Shown here: one piece after another, positions 35,883 to 43,846 of the stretch
How the letters are laid out: each line of letters opens with the position of its first letter
Position numbering within the stretch: the first letter of the stretch is position 1
Origin: Salegentibacter salarius
GTDB taxonomy: Bacteria; Bacteroidota; Bacteroidia; Flavobacteriales; Flavobacteriaceae
Assembly: GCF_900168265.1 (NCBI RefSeq)
Contig: NZ_FVZF01000015.1
Location: 1-64,000, forward strand
Reading direction: 5' to 3'
DNA: 64,000 nt
Position numbers and translations under genes: made by a program
The notes under the pieces: generated by a model
The model's input: only the letters and a program-made list of their open reading frames with translations
Told to the model about the DNA's origin: nothing
Databases searched by the model: none

Positions 35883-36209
35883 ATGGATCAATTAACCCAG
35901 TTTGCCCCAATAATATTAATGTTTGTGGTGGTGTATTTTTTTATGATACGCCCACAAATGAAGAAAGCTAAACAAGAACGTAATTTTGCTTCCGAATTAA
36001 AACGCGGAGATCGTGTGGTAACCAAAAGTGGTATGCACGGAAAAATCGTTGACTTTAGCGAAAAGAATAATGCGGTAATTATAGAAACCGGAGCAGGAAA
36101 AATAACTTTTGATCGTTCTTCCATTTCTATGGAAATGAGTAAAAAACTCAACGAACCGGCCAAGCCAGAAAAAGAAAGTAAGGCAAAAGCCATTAAAGAA
36201 AAGAAATAA
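35883..36209 (+). CDS. yajC: Preprotein translocase subunit YajC
   Basis: YajC associates with SecDF in the inner membrane and assists protein export. The 108-residue protein has an N-terminal membrane helix (APIILMFVVVYFFMIRPQ), then the conserved KKAKQERNFASELKRGDRVVTKSGMHGKIVD and a basic tail. It starts three bases after the DUF1573 stop and is followed by a terminator. Confidence 0.95.
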   Translation: MDQLTQFAPIILMFVVVYFFMIRPQMKKAKQERNFASELKRGDRVVTKSGMHGKIVDFSEKNNAVIIETGAGKITFDRSSISMEMSKKLNEPAKPEKESKAKAIKEKK

Positions 36210-36233
36210 TTTTTCTGCTTTAATATAGAATCT

Positions 36234-36265
36234 AAAATCCCCAGCGCTAAGGCCTGGGGATTTTT
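36234..36265 (+). terminator. Intrinsic terminator after yajC
   Basis: AAAATCCCCAG (36234-36244) and CTGGGGATTTT (36254-36264) form the stem; a T-rich run follows. Confidence 0.9.
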
Positions 36266-36299
36266 ATTTTTTAGAACGCCCTTAAAGAGTTATTTCTTA

Positions 36300-36361
36300 C
36301 GTCAACCTGAACTTGTTTCAGGTTCTAATATCATAGATTCTGAAACAAGTTCAGAATGACG
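36300..36361. repeat. Dispersed REP-like element, copy 3
   Basis: CGTCA, then AACCTGAACTTGTTTCAGGTT, a spacer, and ATTCTGAA-ACAAG-TTCAGAAT, then GACG. It is nearly identical to the copy at 15695-15756. It lies in the convergent gap between yajC and the YdeI-like gene, 10 bases from that gene's stop codon. Confidence 0.8.
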
Positions 36362-36371
36362 GCTATCTTAT

Positions 36372-36965
36372 TTAACAGCTCTTATACTTATCGTGAAGTC
36401 CTTGGCCCTTATTGATCATTGGTTTAATTTTCTCCAAACGGGATTGTTTTGTGGATTCTCTTTTTGCCTCGGCAATATAATCGGCGTATTCTCTTTGTTT
36501 TCCTTTTGTTAATTGCTGAAAGGATTTCTCCAAATCCTTATCTTCTTTAAAAGCAGCTTTTAATTCTGAAGGAACAACTAATTTGTTCGAAGTGACCGGT
36601 TTTATTTCTTTGCCTTCCCGCTGATTTTCAATAGATTCGACAACGTATTTTTGAAGAATTTCAGGTTCTATTTTATCACCCTTTTCAAACCTTATTTGTC
36701 TTAGTGCTTTGGTTTTCCCTTCCTGGGCGTTGTGGAGTAAAATCGTGTTTTCTTTTAATAGAGCGCCATTAAAAAACCAAAGCGCGCAATGATTTTTAAA
36801 TGCTGCTATACCTGTAACATATTTTCCTTGCAGTGCATAAACTGGTGCGCCCCATTTTATGCATTCTTCCAGTTCTGTATTTTGCATTATGGCTCTTAAA
36901 GATTCTAACTCCTTTCGCCAGGAAGGATGAGTCTCAATATATTCCTCTACAGATTTTACAGCCAT
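36372..36965 (-). CDS. YdeI/DUF1801-like protein
   Basis: This 197-residue protein starts MAVKSVEEYIETHPSWRKEL and contains the DUF1801 core (CIKWGAPVYALQGKYVTGIAAFKNHCALWFFNG). A C-terminal YdeI-type helical region follows (AYIAEAKRESTKQSRLEKI-like pattern, about 160-190). It belongs to a family whose members include an osmotic-stress-linked protein; the molecular role is unknown. It is 24 bases downstream of pepT on the same strand. Confidence 0.8.
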   Translation of the reverse strand: MAVKSVEEYIETHPSWRKELESLRAIMQNTELEECIKWGAPVYALQGKYVTGIAAFKNHCALWFFNGALLKENTILLHNAQEGKTKALRQIRFEKGDKIEPEILQKYVVESIENQREGKEIKPVTSNKLVVPSELKAAFKEDKDLEKSFQQLTKGKQREYADYIAEAKRESTKQSRLEKIKPMINKGQGLHDKYKSC

Positions 36966-36989
36966 TTTTCTGCCTATTAAATAAGCGGT

Positions 36990-38231
36990 TTATTTGTATT
37001 TCTTTGAAGTCATTTCTGCGATTTTCACGATTACTTCAGTGGCTTTTTGCATACTTTCTACCGGTACATATTCGTATTTTCCGTGGAAATTATGGCCTCC
37101 GGCAAAAATATTAGGGCAGGGTAGTCCCATATAACTTAGTTGAGCTCCATCGGTTCCGCCACGAATTGGTTTTAGTAATGGTTCAACATTTGCTTCTTTC
37201 ATGGCTTCTTTAGCAATCTCTATAATATGCATTACCGGTTCAATCTTTTCTCGCATATTAAAATACTGGTCGCTAATTTCAACTGAAATACAGTCATTCT
37301 CATATTGAGAACAAATCTCTGAAGCCAGATCCTGCATCATTTCCTTTCTCGCATTAAAATGTCCCAGATCGTGATCTCTAATTATATATTCTAGCTGCGT
37401 TTCTTCAACGTCACCTTTCATGCTACTTAGATGAAAAAATCCCTGCCGATCTTCGGTATGTTCGGGTGTCTCTAACCTTGGTAATGAGTTGAGGAAATCT
37501 ACGGCGATATACTGGCTGTTTACCATTTTATCTTTGGCATAACCGGGATGCACGCCCTTTCCACGTACTTTAACAATAGCTTTAGCGGCATTAAAATTTT
37601 CAAATTCAAGCTCTCCAATCTGGCTGCCATCCATAGTGTACGCCCATTCAGCGCCAAATTTTTCTACATCAAATTTATGTGCCCCGCGACCAATTTCTTC
37701 ATCTGGAGTAAAACCTACGCGAATCTTTCCGTGCGGGATTTCAGGATTATCCAGCAAATATTGCATCGCGGTCATAATCTCAGTAATCCCTGCTTTATCA
37801 TCGGCGCTTAAAAGGCTGGTACCATCTGTTGTGATTATGGTTTGACCTTTATACTGTTTCAGATCATCAAAATATTCAGAAGAGAGAATAATATTTTTCT
37901 CTTTGTTCAGCACAATATCTTTTCCGTCGTAATCTTCAATAATTTGCGGCTTGATATCGGTAGCATTAAAATCGGGAGAAGTATCAAAATGAGAAATAAA
38001 GCCAATAATCGGAACCTGGTGTGGCACATTTGCGGGCAGCGTAGCCATCACATAAGCGTGATCGTCTATACTAACCTCGGTCATCCCCATTTCCTGCAAT
38101 TCATCTGCTAATTTCCTGGCTAGAACCCATTGCTTCTCGGTACTTGGTGTAGTCTGGCTTTCTGGATCGCTTTGGGTATCTATAGTTATGTAACTGATAA
38201 AACGATCTATGATGCGCTGTTTGTTAATCAT
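36990..38231 (-). CDS. pepT: Peptidase T, tripeptide aminopeptidase
   Basis: PepT removes the N-terminal residue from tripeptides using two zinc ions. The 413-residue length is standard. Zinc and catalytic motifs are GFISHFDTSPD, DGTSLLSADDKAGITEI, FTPDEEIGRGAHKFD and RGGTDGAQLSYMGLPCPNIFAGGHNFHG. FNAAKAIVKVRGKGVHPGYAKDKMVN marks the dimerisation region of M20B. A hairpin-array repeat lies about 10 bases upstream of its start codon. Confidence 0.95.
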   Translation of the reverse strand: MINKQRIIDRFISYITIDTQSDPESQTTPSTEKQWVLARKLADELQEMGMTEVSIDDHAYVMATLPANVPHQVPIIGFISHFDTSPDFNATDIKPQIIEDYDGKDIVLNKEKNIILSSEYFDDLKQYKGQTIITTDGTSLLSADDKAGITEIMTAMQYLLDNPEIPHGKIRVGFTPDEEIGRGAHKFDVEKFGAEWAYTMDGSQIGELEFENFNAAKAIVKVRGKGVHPGYAKDKMVNSQYIAVDFLNSLPRLETPEHTEDRQGFFHLSSMKGDVEETQLEYIIRDHDLGHFNARKEMMQDLASEICSQYENDCISVEISDQYFNMREKIEPVMHIIEIAKEAMKEANVEPLLKPIRGGTDGAQLSYMGLPCPNIFAGGHNFHGKYEYVPVESMQKATEVIVKIAEMTSKKYK

Positions 38232-38241
38232 TGGTTAGTAG

Positions 38242-38299
38242 TTTACTCGATAATCGAGATTTAATCCCGAAAAATATCGGGACTCCGAGGCTGTCCTCG
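38242..38299 (-). repeat. Hairpin-array element upstream of a start codon, copy B
   Basis: TTTACTCGATAATCGAGATT (38242-38261), TAAT, then CCCGAAAAATATCGGGA (38266-38282) and CTCCGAGGCTGTCCTCG (38283-38299). It is the same as copy A except for an added central CCCGA/TCGGG hairpin. Its orientation to the downstream gene matches copy A. Confidence 0.7.
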
Positions 38300-38425
38300 T
38301 ATTTTTATTTTTTTAAGTTATACCTCACGTGCTAACACTAAGGTTCCTGATTTTCAAAATTAAACATTCGTATTTCAGCCTCAAAACCTTTTAAGAATTT
38401 GGGCTGGTTTTTTATGATTTCCTTC

Positions 38426-38433
38426 TATTTTTG
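38426..38433 (+). promoter_or_regulatory. -7 promoter element TATTTTTG of pyrD
   Basis: Match to TAnnTTTG ending 15 bases before the ATG at 38449. The predicted leader is only about ten bases long. Confidence 0.5.
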
Positions 38434-38448
38434 CACAAACCAACTTTT

Positions 38449-39468
38449 ATGTACAAATCTTCAATTAGGCCTTTGTTATTTCGATTTGATCCGGAATGGG
38501 TGCATCACTTCACTTTTAAAACCTTAAAAAAACTTGGCAAAATTCCTGCTTTCAGAAATATTATAAAAAAGAAATTTCAAGTTGAAGATCCGCGACTGGA
38601 ACGAGAAGTTTTCGGTTTAAAATTTAAAAACCCGGTGGGTCTTGCTGCAGGATTTGATAAAGATGCGAAGCTTTTTCAGGAACTTTCAGATCTTGGATTC
38701 GGCTTTATTGAAATAGGAACCCTTACTCCAAAACCGCAACCGGGAAATGAAAAAAAGCGACTTTTCAGGTTAAAAGAAGACAAGGCGATTATTAACCGAA
38801 TGGGTTTTAATAACGATGGTGTAGAAGCAGCTGTTGAGCGTTTAAAAAAGAATAAAAATGTACTTATTGGCGGAAATATTGGGAAGAACAAGATCACTCC
38901 AAATGAAAATGCAGTAGAAGATTATAAAATGTGTTTTGAGGCGCTTTACGATTACGTAAACTATTTTGTGGTGAATGTGAGTTCCCCAAATACGCCAAAT
39001 TTACGTGAGTTGCAGGATAAAGAGCCCCTAACTAATTTGTTGAATACCCTGCAAAACTTAAATGCTAAAAAACCAAAGCAGAAACCTATCTTACTCAAAA
39101 TAGCTCCCGATCTTACCGATGCTCAACTTTTAGATATTATAGATATTGTAAAGGAAACAAAGATTGCCGGGGTAATTGCGACTAACACAACAATCTCTCG
39201 GGAAGGTTTGCAATCTGAAAATAAGAACGAAACGGGAGGACTAAGCGGTAAACCTTTAAAGAATCGTGCTACAGAGGTAATTCGTTTTCTTTCAGAAAAA
39301 AGCAATAAGGCTTTTCCAATTATTGGGGTTGGCGGAATTCATACTGCTGAAGACGCCCTGGAAAAACTTGATGCAGGTGCCAGTTTAGTGCAATTATATA
39401 CCGGCTTTATTTACGAAGGCCCGGGCTTGATTAAAAAGATAAATCAAGCTATTCTAAGTCGAAAATAA
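38449..39468 (+). CDS. pyrD: Quinone-dependent dihydroorotate dehydrogenase
   Basis: PyrD oxidises dihydroorotate to orotate in pyrimidine synthesis, at the inner membrane, with FMN and quinone. The 339-residue length and the N-terminal membrane-association helices ([20 protein letters not shown]) place it in class 2. Motifs: [50 protein letters not shown] (catalytic serine), and [17 protein letters not shown] use the ATG at 38449; a longer frame from TTG 38431 runs through the promoter element. Followed closely by two membrane protein genes. Confidence 0.95.
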   Translation: MYKSSIRPLLFRFDPEWVHHFTFKTLKKLGKIPAFRNIIKKKFQVEDPRLEREVFGLKFKNPVGLAAGFDKDAKLFQELSDLGFGFIEIGTLTPKPQPGNEKKRLFRLKEDKAIINRMGFNNDGVEAAVERLKKNKNVLIGGNIGKNKITPNENAVEDYKMCFEALYDYVNYFVVNVSSPNTPNLRELQDKEPLTNLLNTLQNLNAKKPKQKPILLKIAPDLTDAQLLDIIDIVKETKIAGVIATNTTISREGLQSENKNETGGLSGKPLKNRATEVIRFLSEKSNKAFPIIGVGGIHTAEDALEKLDAGASLVQLYTGFIYEGPGLIKKINQAILSRK

Positions 39469-39475
39469 TAAATAA

Positions 39476-39724
39476 ATGAAGAAATTCTACCTTACTTTTT
39501 TAGCCCTGGTTTTAATTAGCCTGGATGCTTATAGTTTTTCTAATGCTACCCCTCAAGTTCAGCAATCAGTGATCATCAATGGAATTAGCTTTGGTACTGT
39601 AATAGCCGCAATTACTTCGTGGACTCGTAACCGGTCGGTTTTATTAATGGTTATACACGGGATTTTTAGCTGGTTTTATGTACTTTATTTTGTGTTGACG
39701 AGAAAGAAATCTGAAAGACGCTAA
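39476..39724 (+). CDS. Small membrane protein with signal sequence
   Basis: This 82-residue protein has an N-terminal hydrophobic segment (YLTFLALVLISLDAYSFS), possibly a signal peptide. Two more hydrophobic stretches (IINGISFGTVIAAITSW and LLMVIHGIFSWFYVLYFVL) precede a basic tail. It starts seven bases after pyrD and ends three bases before the LysE gene, so the three are probably one operon. No function is known. Confidence 0.65.
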   Translation: MKKFYLTFLALVLISLDAYSFSNATPQVQQSVIINGISFGTVIAAITSWTRNRSVLLMVIHGIFSWFYVLYFVLTRKKSERR

Positions 39725-39727
39725 ATT

Positions 39728-40342
39728 TTGTTAGAACAACTTATTCCGTTTTTAACCGCTTCGGCGATACTAACTATCTCTCCGGGACCAGATATTTTTT
39801 ATGTGATGGTTCAGGGGATGGTTAATGGTAAAAAGCATGGCTTTGTAACCGCTCTTGGTCTTGCAACCGGGATTATTATTAACACCAGCCTGGTCGCATT
39901 TGGGGTTTCAGTAATAATTAAAAATTCTGATACGCTTTTTTTTATCATCAAACTATTTGGGGCAATTTACCTTCTATATCTTGCCTGGCAGGTTTTTAAA
40001 ACCGATCCGGAGATCGCCTATTCTGCGGAAGGAATAAAAGAAAAATCCTTGTTTTCTCTTTTTAAGCAGGGATTTATTATGAATGTGCTTAATCCAAAAG
40101 TGACTATATTTTTTCTTGCTTTTTTTCCCGGTTTTCTTTGGGAGCCAAACGGCAATACCGTGATACAATTCTATATTTTAGGTGCGTTCTTTATGCTTTT
40201 AACTATTCTTATCTTTGGAAGTGTAGCCTTATTGGCGGGAAAAATCTCTAACTACCTTAAAAGGCATAAGCATTCTGGGGTTGTATTAAAATGGCTGCAA
40301 ATTGTAGTTTTTGTTGGGATTGCAAGTTTTATACTCATTTAG
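39728..40342 (+). CDS. LysE-family amino acid exporter
   Basis: This 204-residue protein is a LysE/RhtB-type inner-membrane exporter with six predicted helices. The signature LTISPGPDIFYVMVQG appears at residues 15-32, and GFIMNVLNPKVTIFFLAFFPGF follows. No ATG gives a full-length protein, so the start is the TTG at 39728, three bases after the previous stop codon. This is a genuine non-ATG start, unlike the TTGs in promoter elements elsewhere here. Substrates are unknown. Confidence 0.88.
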   Translation: MLEQLIPFLTASAILTISPGPDIFYVMVQGMVNGKKHGFVTALGLATGIIINTSLVAFGVSVIIKNSDTLFFIIKLFGAIYLLYLAWQVFKTDPEIAYSAEGIKEKSLFSLFKQGFIMNVLNPKVTIFFLAFFPGFLWEPNGNTVIQFYILGAFFMLLTILIFGSVALLAGKISNYLKRHKHSGVVLKWLQIVVFVGIASFILI

Positions 40343-40454
40343 AAGATTTTGATCGTATAGGCTTACAGGAAAATTAATAGTACGCTGTTTTAAATGCTAT
40401 CAATTTAATAAAATGAATTATTTTGCATTGGTTTTTAAATATTCCTTAAAATAC

Positions 40455-40462
40455 TATCTTTG
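40455..40462 (+). promoter_or_regulatory. -7 promoter element TATCTTTG with near-zero leader
   Basis: TATCTTTG matches TAnnTTTG and ends only five bases before the ATG at 40468. If used, transcription would begin at or beside the start codon, giving a leaderless message. Confidence 0.45.
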
Positions 40463-40467
40463 GAGAT

Positions 40468-41331
40468 ATGGATAAAATCAAGCTTATTGAGTGTCCGCGA
40501 GACGCGATGCAGGGAATAAAAACCTTTATTCCTACGGAAAAAAAAGTACAGTATATTCAGTCTTTGCTCCGTTGCGGATTTGATACCATAGATTTTGGAA
40601 GCTTTGTTTCTCCTAAAGCGATTCCGCAAATGGCTGATACTGCTGAGGTTTTATCCAAATTAGATCTGTCTACTACAAAAAGCAAGCTGCTGGCTATCGT
40701 TGCGAATACCCGTGGGGCGCAAGATGCCTCGGTACATCCCGAAATTGATTATTTGGGTTATCCTTTTTCTATTTCTGAAAATTTCCAAATGCGTAATACG
40801 CATAAGACCATAGCCGAATCTGTTGAGATTTTAAGTGAAATCCTTGAGATCGCTGAAAGCTCGAATAAAAAAGTGGTGGCTTATCTCTCTATGGGGTTTG
40901 GCAATCCTTATGGCGATCCCTGGGATGTGGAAATTGTAGGGGAGTGGACTGAAAAGTTATCGGCAATGGGTGTGAAAATTCTTTCTTTATCTGATACCAT
41001 TGGAACTTCTTCTCCGGATATTATTGAGTATTTATTTTCAAATTTGATTCCTAAATATCCTGAAATTGAATTTGGAGCACATCTTCATACCACACCTGCA
41101 AAATGGCACGAGAAAATTGATGCGGCTTACAAAGCCGGTTGCAGAAGATTTGATGGAGCAATCCAGGGATTTGGGGGTTGTCCAATGGCTAAAGATGAGC
41201 TTACCGGTAATATGCCTTCAGAAAAAATGCTCTCTTACTTCAACTCTAAAAAGGCAGATTCCAATATTAAAATGACCAGTTTTGAGTCTGCCTTCAATGA
41301 AGCTTCTAAAATTTTCAACGTCTACCATTAA
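40468..41331 (+). CDS. Hydroxymethylglutaryl-CoA lyase
   Basis: This enzyme splits HMG-CoA into acetyl-CoA and acetoacetate, the last step of leucine degradation. The 287-residue TIM-barrel protein shows PRDAMQ (residues 10-15, with the substrate Arg), AHLHTTPAKW, and the signature GFGGCPMAKDELTGN with catalytic Cys238. The family signature usually has A in place of KDE spacing, so it is slightly divergent. The gene is separate from the DUF4856 cluster, which has its own promoter. Confidence 0.9.
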   Translation: MDKIKLIECPRDAMQGIKTFIPTEKKVQYIQSLLRCGFDTIDFGSFVSPKAIPQMADTAEVLSKLDLSTTKSKLLAIVANTRGAQDASVHPEIDYLGYPFSISENFQMRNTHKTIAESVEILSEILEIAESSNKKVVAYLSMGFGNPYGDPWDVEIVGEWTEKLSAMGVKILSLSDTIGTSSPDIIEYLFSNLIPKYPEIEFGAHLHTTPAKWHEKIDAAYKAGCRRFDGAIQGFGGCPMAKDELTGNMPSEKMLSYFNSKKADSNIKMTSFESAFNEASKIFNVYH

Positions 41332-41368
41332 TAGTGTTTATTTTAATTTTAAAGACTATTAGAAAAAG

Positions 41369-41455
41369 TTATTTAAAATTAATCTAAATAAACTTGCCCT
41401 AAAGAAAATGGGTTTTTATATTTGCTGCTCAATAATTTTAATCAGTCTAAATAAA
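41369..41455 (+). promoter_or_regulatory. Promoter of the DUF4856-imelysin-HTTM-TonB cluster with two operator-like sites
   Basis: A near-ideal Bacteroidota promoter is present: TTG (41394-41396), a 20-base spacer and TATATTTG (41417-41424). Upstream of the TTG is the inverted repeat TTATTTA-N9-TAAATAA (41369-41391). Downstream of the -7 element, around the predicted transcript start, is a related site (about 41432-41455) that shares the half TCTAAATAA. Two flanking copies of one half-site suggest a repressor, plausibly metal-responsive (Fur- or DtxR-like). The regulator is not identified. Confidence 0.6.
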
Positions 41456-41460
41456 GCAAT

Positions 41461-42663
41461 ATGAAAAAGCTGTTTTTCTCAGCAATCTTAGGCGGGCTTA
41501 CGCTTGCCTCTTGTTCATCTGATGATGATGTTACACCAGAAAATACGGAATTAGAAATTCCTGCAACCTACAATTTTGAGCGAGAAGGTGCTTCTACAGT
41601 AAGCTATTCGGGGCAAACTACGAGACTTCAAATGACTTCTGAAATTCTCTCTAAGTTTACCGACTTTGAAAATGGAAGTGAAGATCTTTTGCTTAATATG
41701 TTTGCAAATGAAAATGCTCCTTTTGAAAATGCACGCCTTAACGAATCTTCTAAAAGTGTAAAATCTAAAGTAGCTGCTTCTAAATTGTATTTCTCAGCAA
41801 ATACGGTTGAAAGTGCAGAAATAAAAAGTGATTTCGATTCATATATTACAGAGCAGTTTACTGCGGTAAAAAACAATAGGAATGAGTTGGCTGAAGCTGG
41901 AATGGCGGGCCAGATTGCTCAGGGTACAAGTGTTAGATATATAAATGCAAAAGGGTTGGAAATGAACCAGGCCTTTGCAAAAGGTTTAATCGGTGGCTTG
42001 TTGGCCGATCAAATCTTGAATAACTACCTTTCTCAGGCAGTTTTGGATGAAGCTGATAATCGTGCGAACAATGATGCCGGTTTAGTTGAAGAAGGAAAAG
42101 CTTATACTACCATGGAACACAAATGGGACGAAGCTTATGGATATCTTTATGGAGATCCTTCTATCCCGGCAGAAGATCCTAACTCAGTTTTAAACGATAA
42201 TAATGATGCGCTATTATTTAAATATATGGGTAGCGTAGATGGTGATAGTGATTTTGAAGGTATTGCAGAAGAAACTTTTGAGGCCTTTAAAACCGGTAGA
42301 GCCGCAATCGTTGCGGGAGATTATCAAACCCGTGATGAGCAGGTGAAAATTATTCGCGAGAATATTTCAACCCTTATCGCTGTTAGGGCGATATATTACC
42401 TGCAGGCCGGTAAAAATCAATTGGCAGATGGCCAGAATGGAGCTGCTTTTCATTCCCTGTCTGAAGGTTACGGTTTTATTTATAGTCTTAAGTTTACTCA
42501 TAACCCAGAGACTGGCGCACCGTATATTTCTGCTGGAAATGTAGAGGGTTATTTAGAACAGTTAATGAATGGAAACGGTTTTTGGGAGGTAACTCCAGAA
42601 ACCCTGGATAGTATCTCTGAAGAGATTGCTGCTCCTTTTGATTTTACTGTAGCAGATGTTTAA
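41461..42663 (+). CDS. DUF4856 lipoprotein
   Basis: This 400-residue protein has a lipoprotein signal (GGLTLASC, Cys18) and an acidic linker (SSDDDVTPEN). A DUF4856 domain covers most of the rest, starting IPATYNFEREGASTVSYSGQTTRLQM. The domain is mainly helical, with FAKGLIGGLLADQILNNYLS and a repeat-like C-terminal part (RDEQVKIIRENISTLIAVRAIYYLQAG). In Bacteroidota it neighbours imelysins and TonB receptors. It is the first gene of the cluster, and an internal hairpin follows. It probably sits on the cell surface or periplasmic face and may bind a metal or haem compound, by inference. Confidence 0.85.
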   Translation: MKKLFFSAILGGLTLASCSSDDDVTPENTELEIPATYNFEREGASTVSYSGQTTRLQMTSEILSKFTDFENGSEDLLLNMFANENAPFENARLNESSKSVKSKVAASKLYFSANTVESAEIKSDFDSYITEQFTAVKNNRNELAEAGMAGQIAQGTSVRYINAKGLEMNQAFAKGLIGGLLADQILNNYLSQAVLDEADNRANNDAGLVEEGKAYTTMEHKWDEAYGYLYGDPSIPAEDPNSVLNDNNDALLFKYMGSVDGDSDFEGIAEETFEAFKTGRAAIVAGDYQTRDEQVKIIRENISTLIAVRAIYYLQAGKNQLADGQNGAAFHSLSEGYGFIYSLKFTHNPETGAPYISAGNVEGYLEQLMNGNGFWEVTPETLDSISEEIAAPFDFTVADV

Positions 42664-42676
42664 TTAAGAAAATTAG

Positions 42677-42707
42677 CCGGAGTAAGACCTTGTCTGCTCC
42701 GGTTTTT
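42677..42707 (+). terminator. Intra-operon hairpin, partial terminator
   Basis: CCGGAG (42677-42682) pairs with CTCCGG (42697-42702), with inner AGAC/GTCT pairing and a T-tract after it. It lies between the DUF4856 and imelysin genes. It probably lowers downstream expression relative to the first lipoprotein rather than splitting the operon. Confidence 0.6.
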
Positions 42708-42720
42708 AATATTTATAGCT

Positions 42721-43839
42721 ATGATTAAGATTTCAAAATTTTTATTGATTGCAACTTTATTATTTGCTGTTGCCTGTAGTACAGAAGATGGTGGCGATAA
42801 TGGAGGTGATTCTAATGGCGGCGATAATTTTGACAGAGGTGAAATGCTGGCAAATTGGGCAGATAATATTATTGTGCCTTCTTTTGTAGCTTTCCTGGAA
42901 GAAAGTCAGAAATTGGAAGATATCGCAAAAGCTTTTGCTGAAAATCCCGGAACTACCGAGCTAAATGTTCTTAAAGCGCAATACAAAGTAGCTTATCAGG
43001 AATTTCAAACCGTTGAAATGTTCCAGATAGGAAAAGCTGAAGAATTGAATTATCGCAGCTTTCTTAATACCTATCCTACAAAAACAGAAAATATTGAATC
43101 TAAAATAGCTTCCGGAAGTTATAATCTTGAGCTACCATCAAATTTTGCAGAACAAGGATTTCCGGCTTTGGATTATTTACTGTATTCCTATGGATCAACA
43201 GAAGAAACCCTGGAAGTGTTCAATGCAAATCCAGAGTATATTAATTATATCATAGCAGTTGCCGAAAGGATAAATGCTTTAACTACTGAAGTTACAGCTT
43301 CCTGGGAGGGTGATTATAGAGATACTTTTGTAAATAACACGAGCTCTTCTAGCACAGGATCTGTAGACCGATTTACCAATGATTATGTAATGTATTTTGA
43401 GAAGATCCTAAGGTCTGGGAAGATCGGCTATCCGGCCGGTGCTTTTACCGGTTCTCCTTCCCCAACAAATGTAGAGGCTCTTTATGCCGGTGATATTTCC
43501 AAAAACCTGTATTTACAAGCTTTAAATAGTTTTGAAGATTTCTATTACGGCGTTAAAATTAATGGAGGCGAAAATGGTCCCAGTTACTATCAGTATTTAA
43601 AATATATGGAAGACGGGACAAGTTCAGAAAGTATAACTGCTTCTATAGCTGATCAATTTTCAGCAATAAGAGCTCAAAGTTCAGAATTGGATAGCAACCT
43701 TAAATCGCAAGTAGAATCAGATAATTCTAAGATGTTAGCTGCTTTTGATGAACTTCAAAAAGAAGTGGTGCTGTTGAAAGTAGATATGATGCAGGCACTT
43801 TCTATTAGCGTAGATTATGTAGATTCTGACGGAGATTAA
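42721..43839 (+). CDS. Imelysin-like (M75) lipoprotein
   Basis: This 372-residue protein has a lipoprotein signal (LLFAVACS, Cys19) and a Gly/Asn/Asp-rich linker. A helical imelysin/IPA domain follows (ANWADNIIVPSFVAFLEESQKLED). Imelysins are iron-regulated periplasmic or surface proteins linked to iron uptake. The usual GxHxxE metal motif is replaced by GFPALD at 146-151 (GFPALDYLL), a variant in which the histidine and glutamate are lost, so metal binding through that motif is doubtful. Five nucleotides separate its stop from the region before the carboxylase-like gene, so the three are one unit. Confidence 0.88.
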   Translation: MIKISKFLLIATLLFAVACSTEDGGDNGGDSNGGDNFDRGEMLANWADNIIVPSFVAFLEESQKLEDIAKAFAENPGTTELNVLKAQYKVAYQEFQTVEMFQIGKAEELNYRSFLNTYPTKTENIESKIASGSYNLELPSNFAEQGFPALDYLLYSYGSTEETLEVFNANPEYINYIIAVAERINALTTEVTASWEGDYRDTFVNNTSSSSTGSVDRFTNDYVMYFEKILRSGKIGYPAGAFTGSPSPTNVEALYAGDISKNLYLQALNSFEDFYYGVKINGGENGPSYYQYLKYMEDGTSSESITASIADQFSAIRAQSSELDSNLKSQVESDNSKMLAAFDELQKEVVLLKVDMMQALSISVDYVDSDGD

Positions 43840-43846
43840 ATAGTTG

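Noticed and set aside
35493-35891. 132-residue minus-strand frame
   Set aside because: Antisense to the DUF1573 gene, rich in Cys and Phe; a shadow.
39728-39730. TTG at the LysE gene as another promoter artefact
   Set aside because: No TAnnTTTG element here and no later ATG preserves the LysE N-terminal signature, so TTG is the likely real start.
42721-43846. Frameshift between the imelysin and carboxylase-like genes
   Set aside because: Normal stop codon, short spacer and a good start codon; the two proteins are complete.
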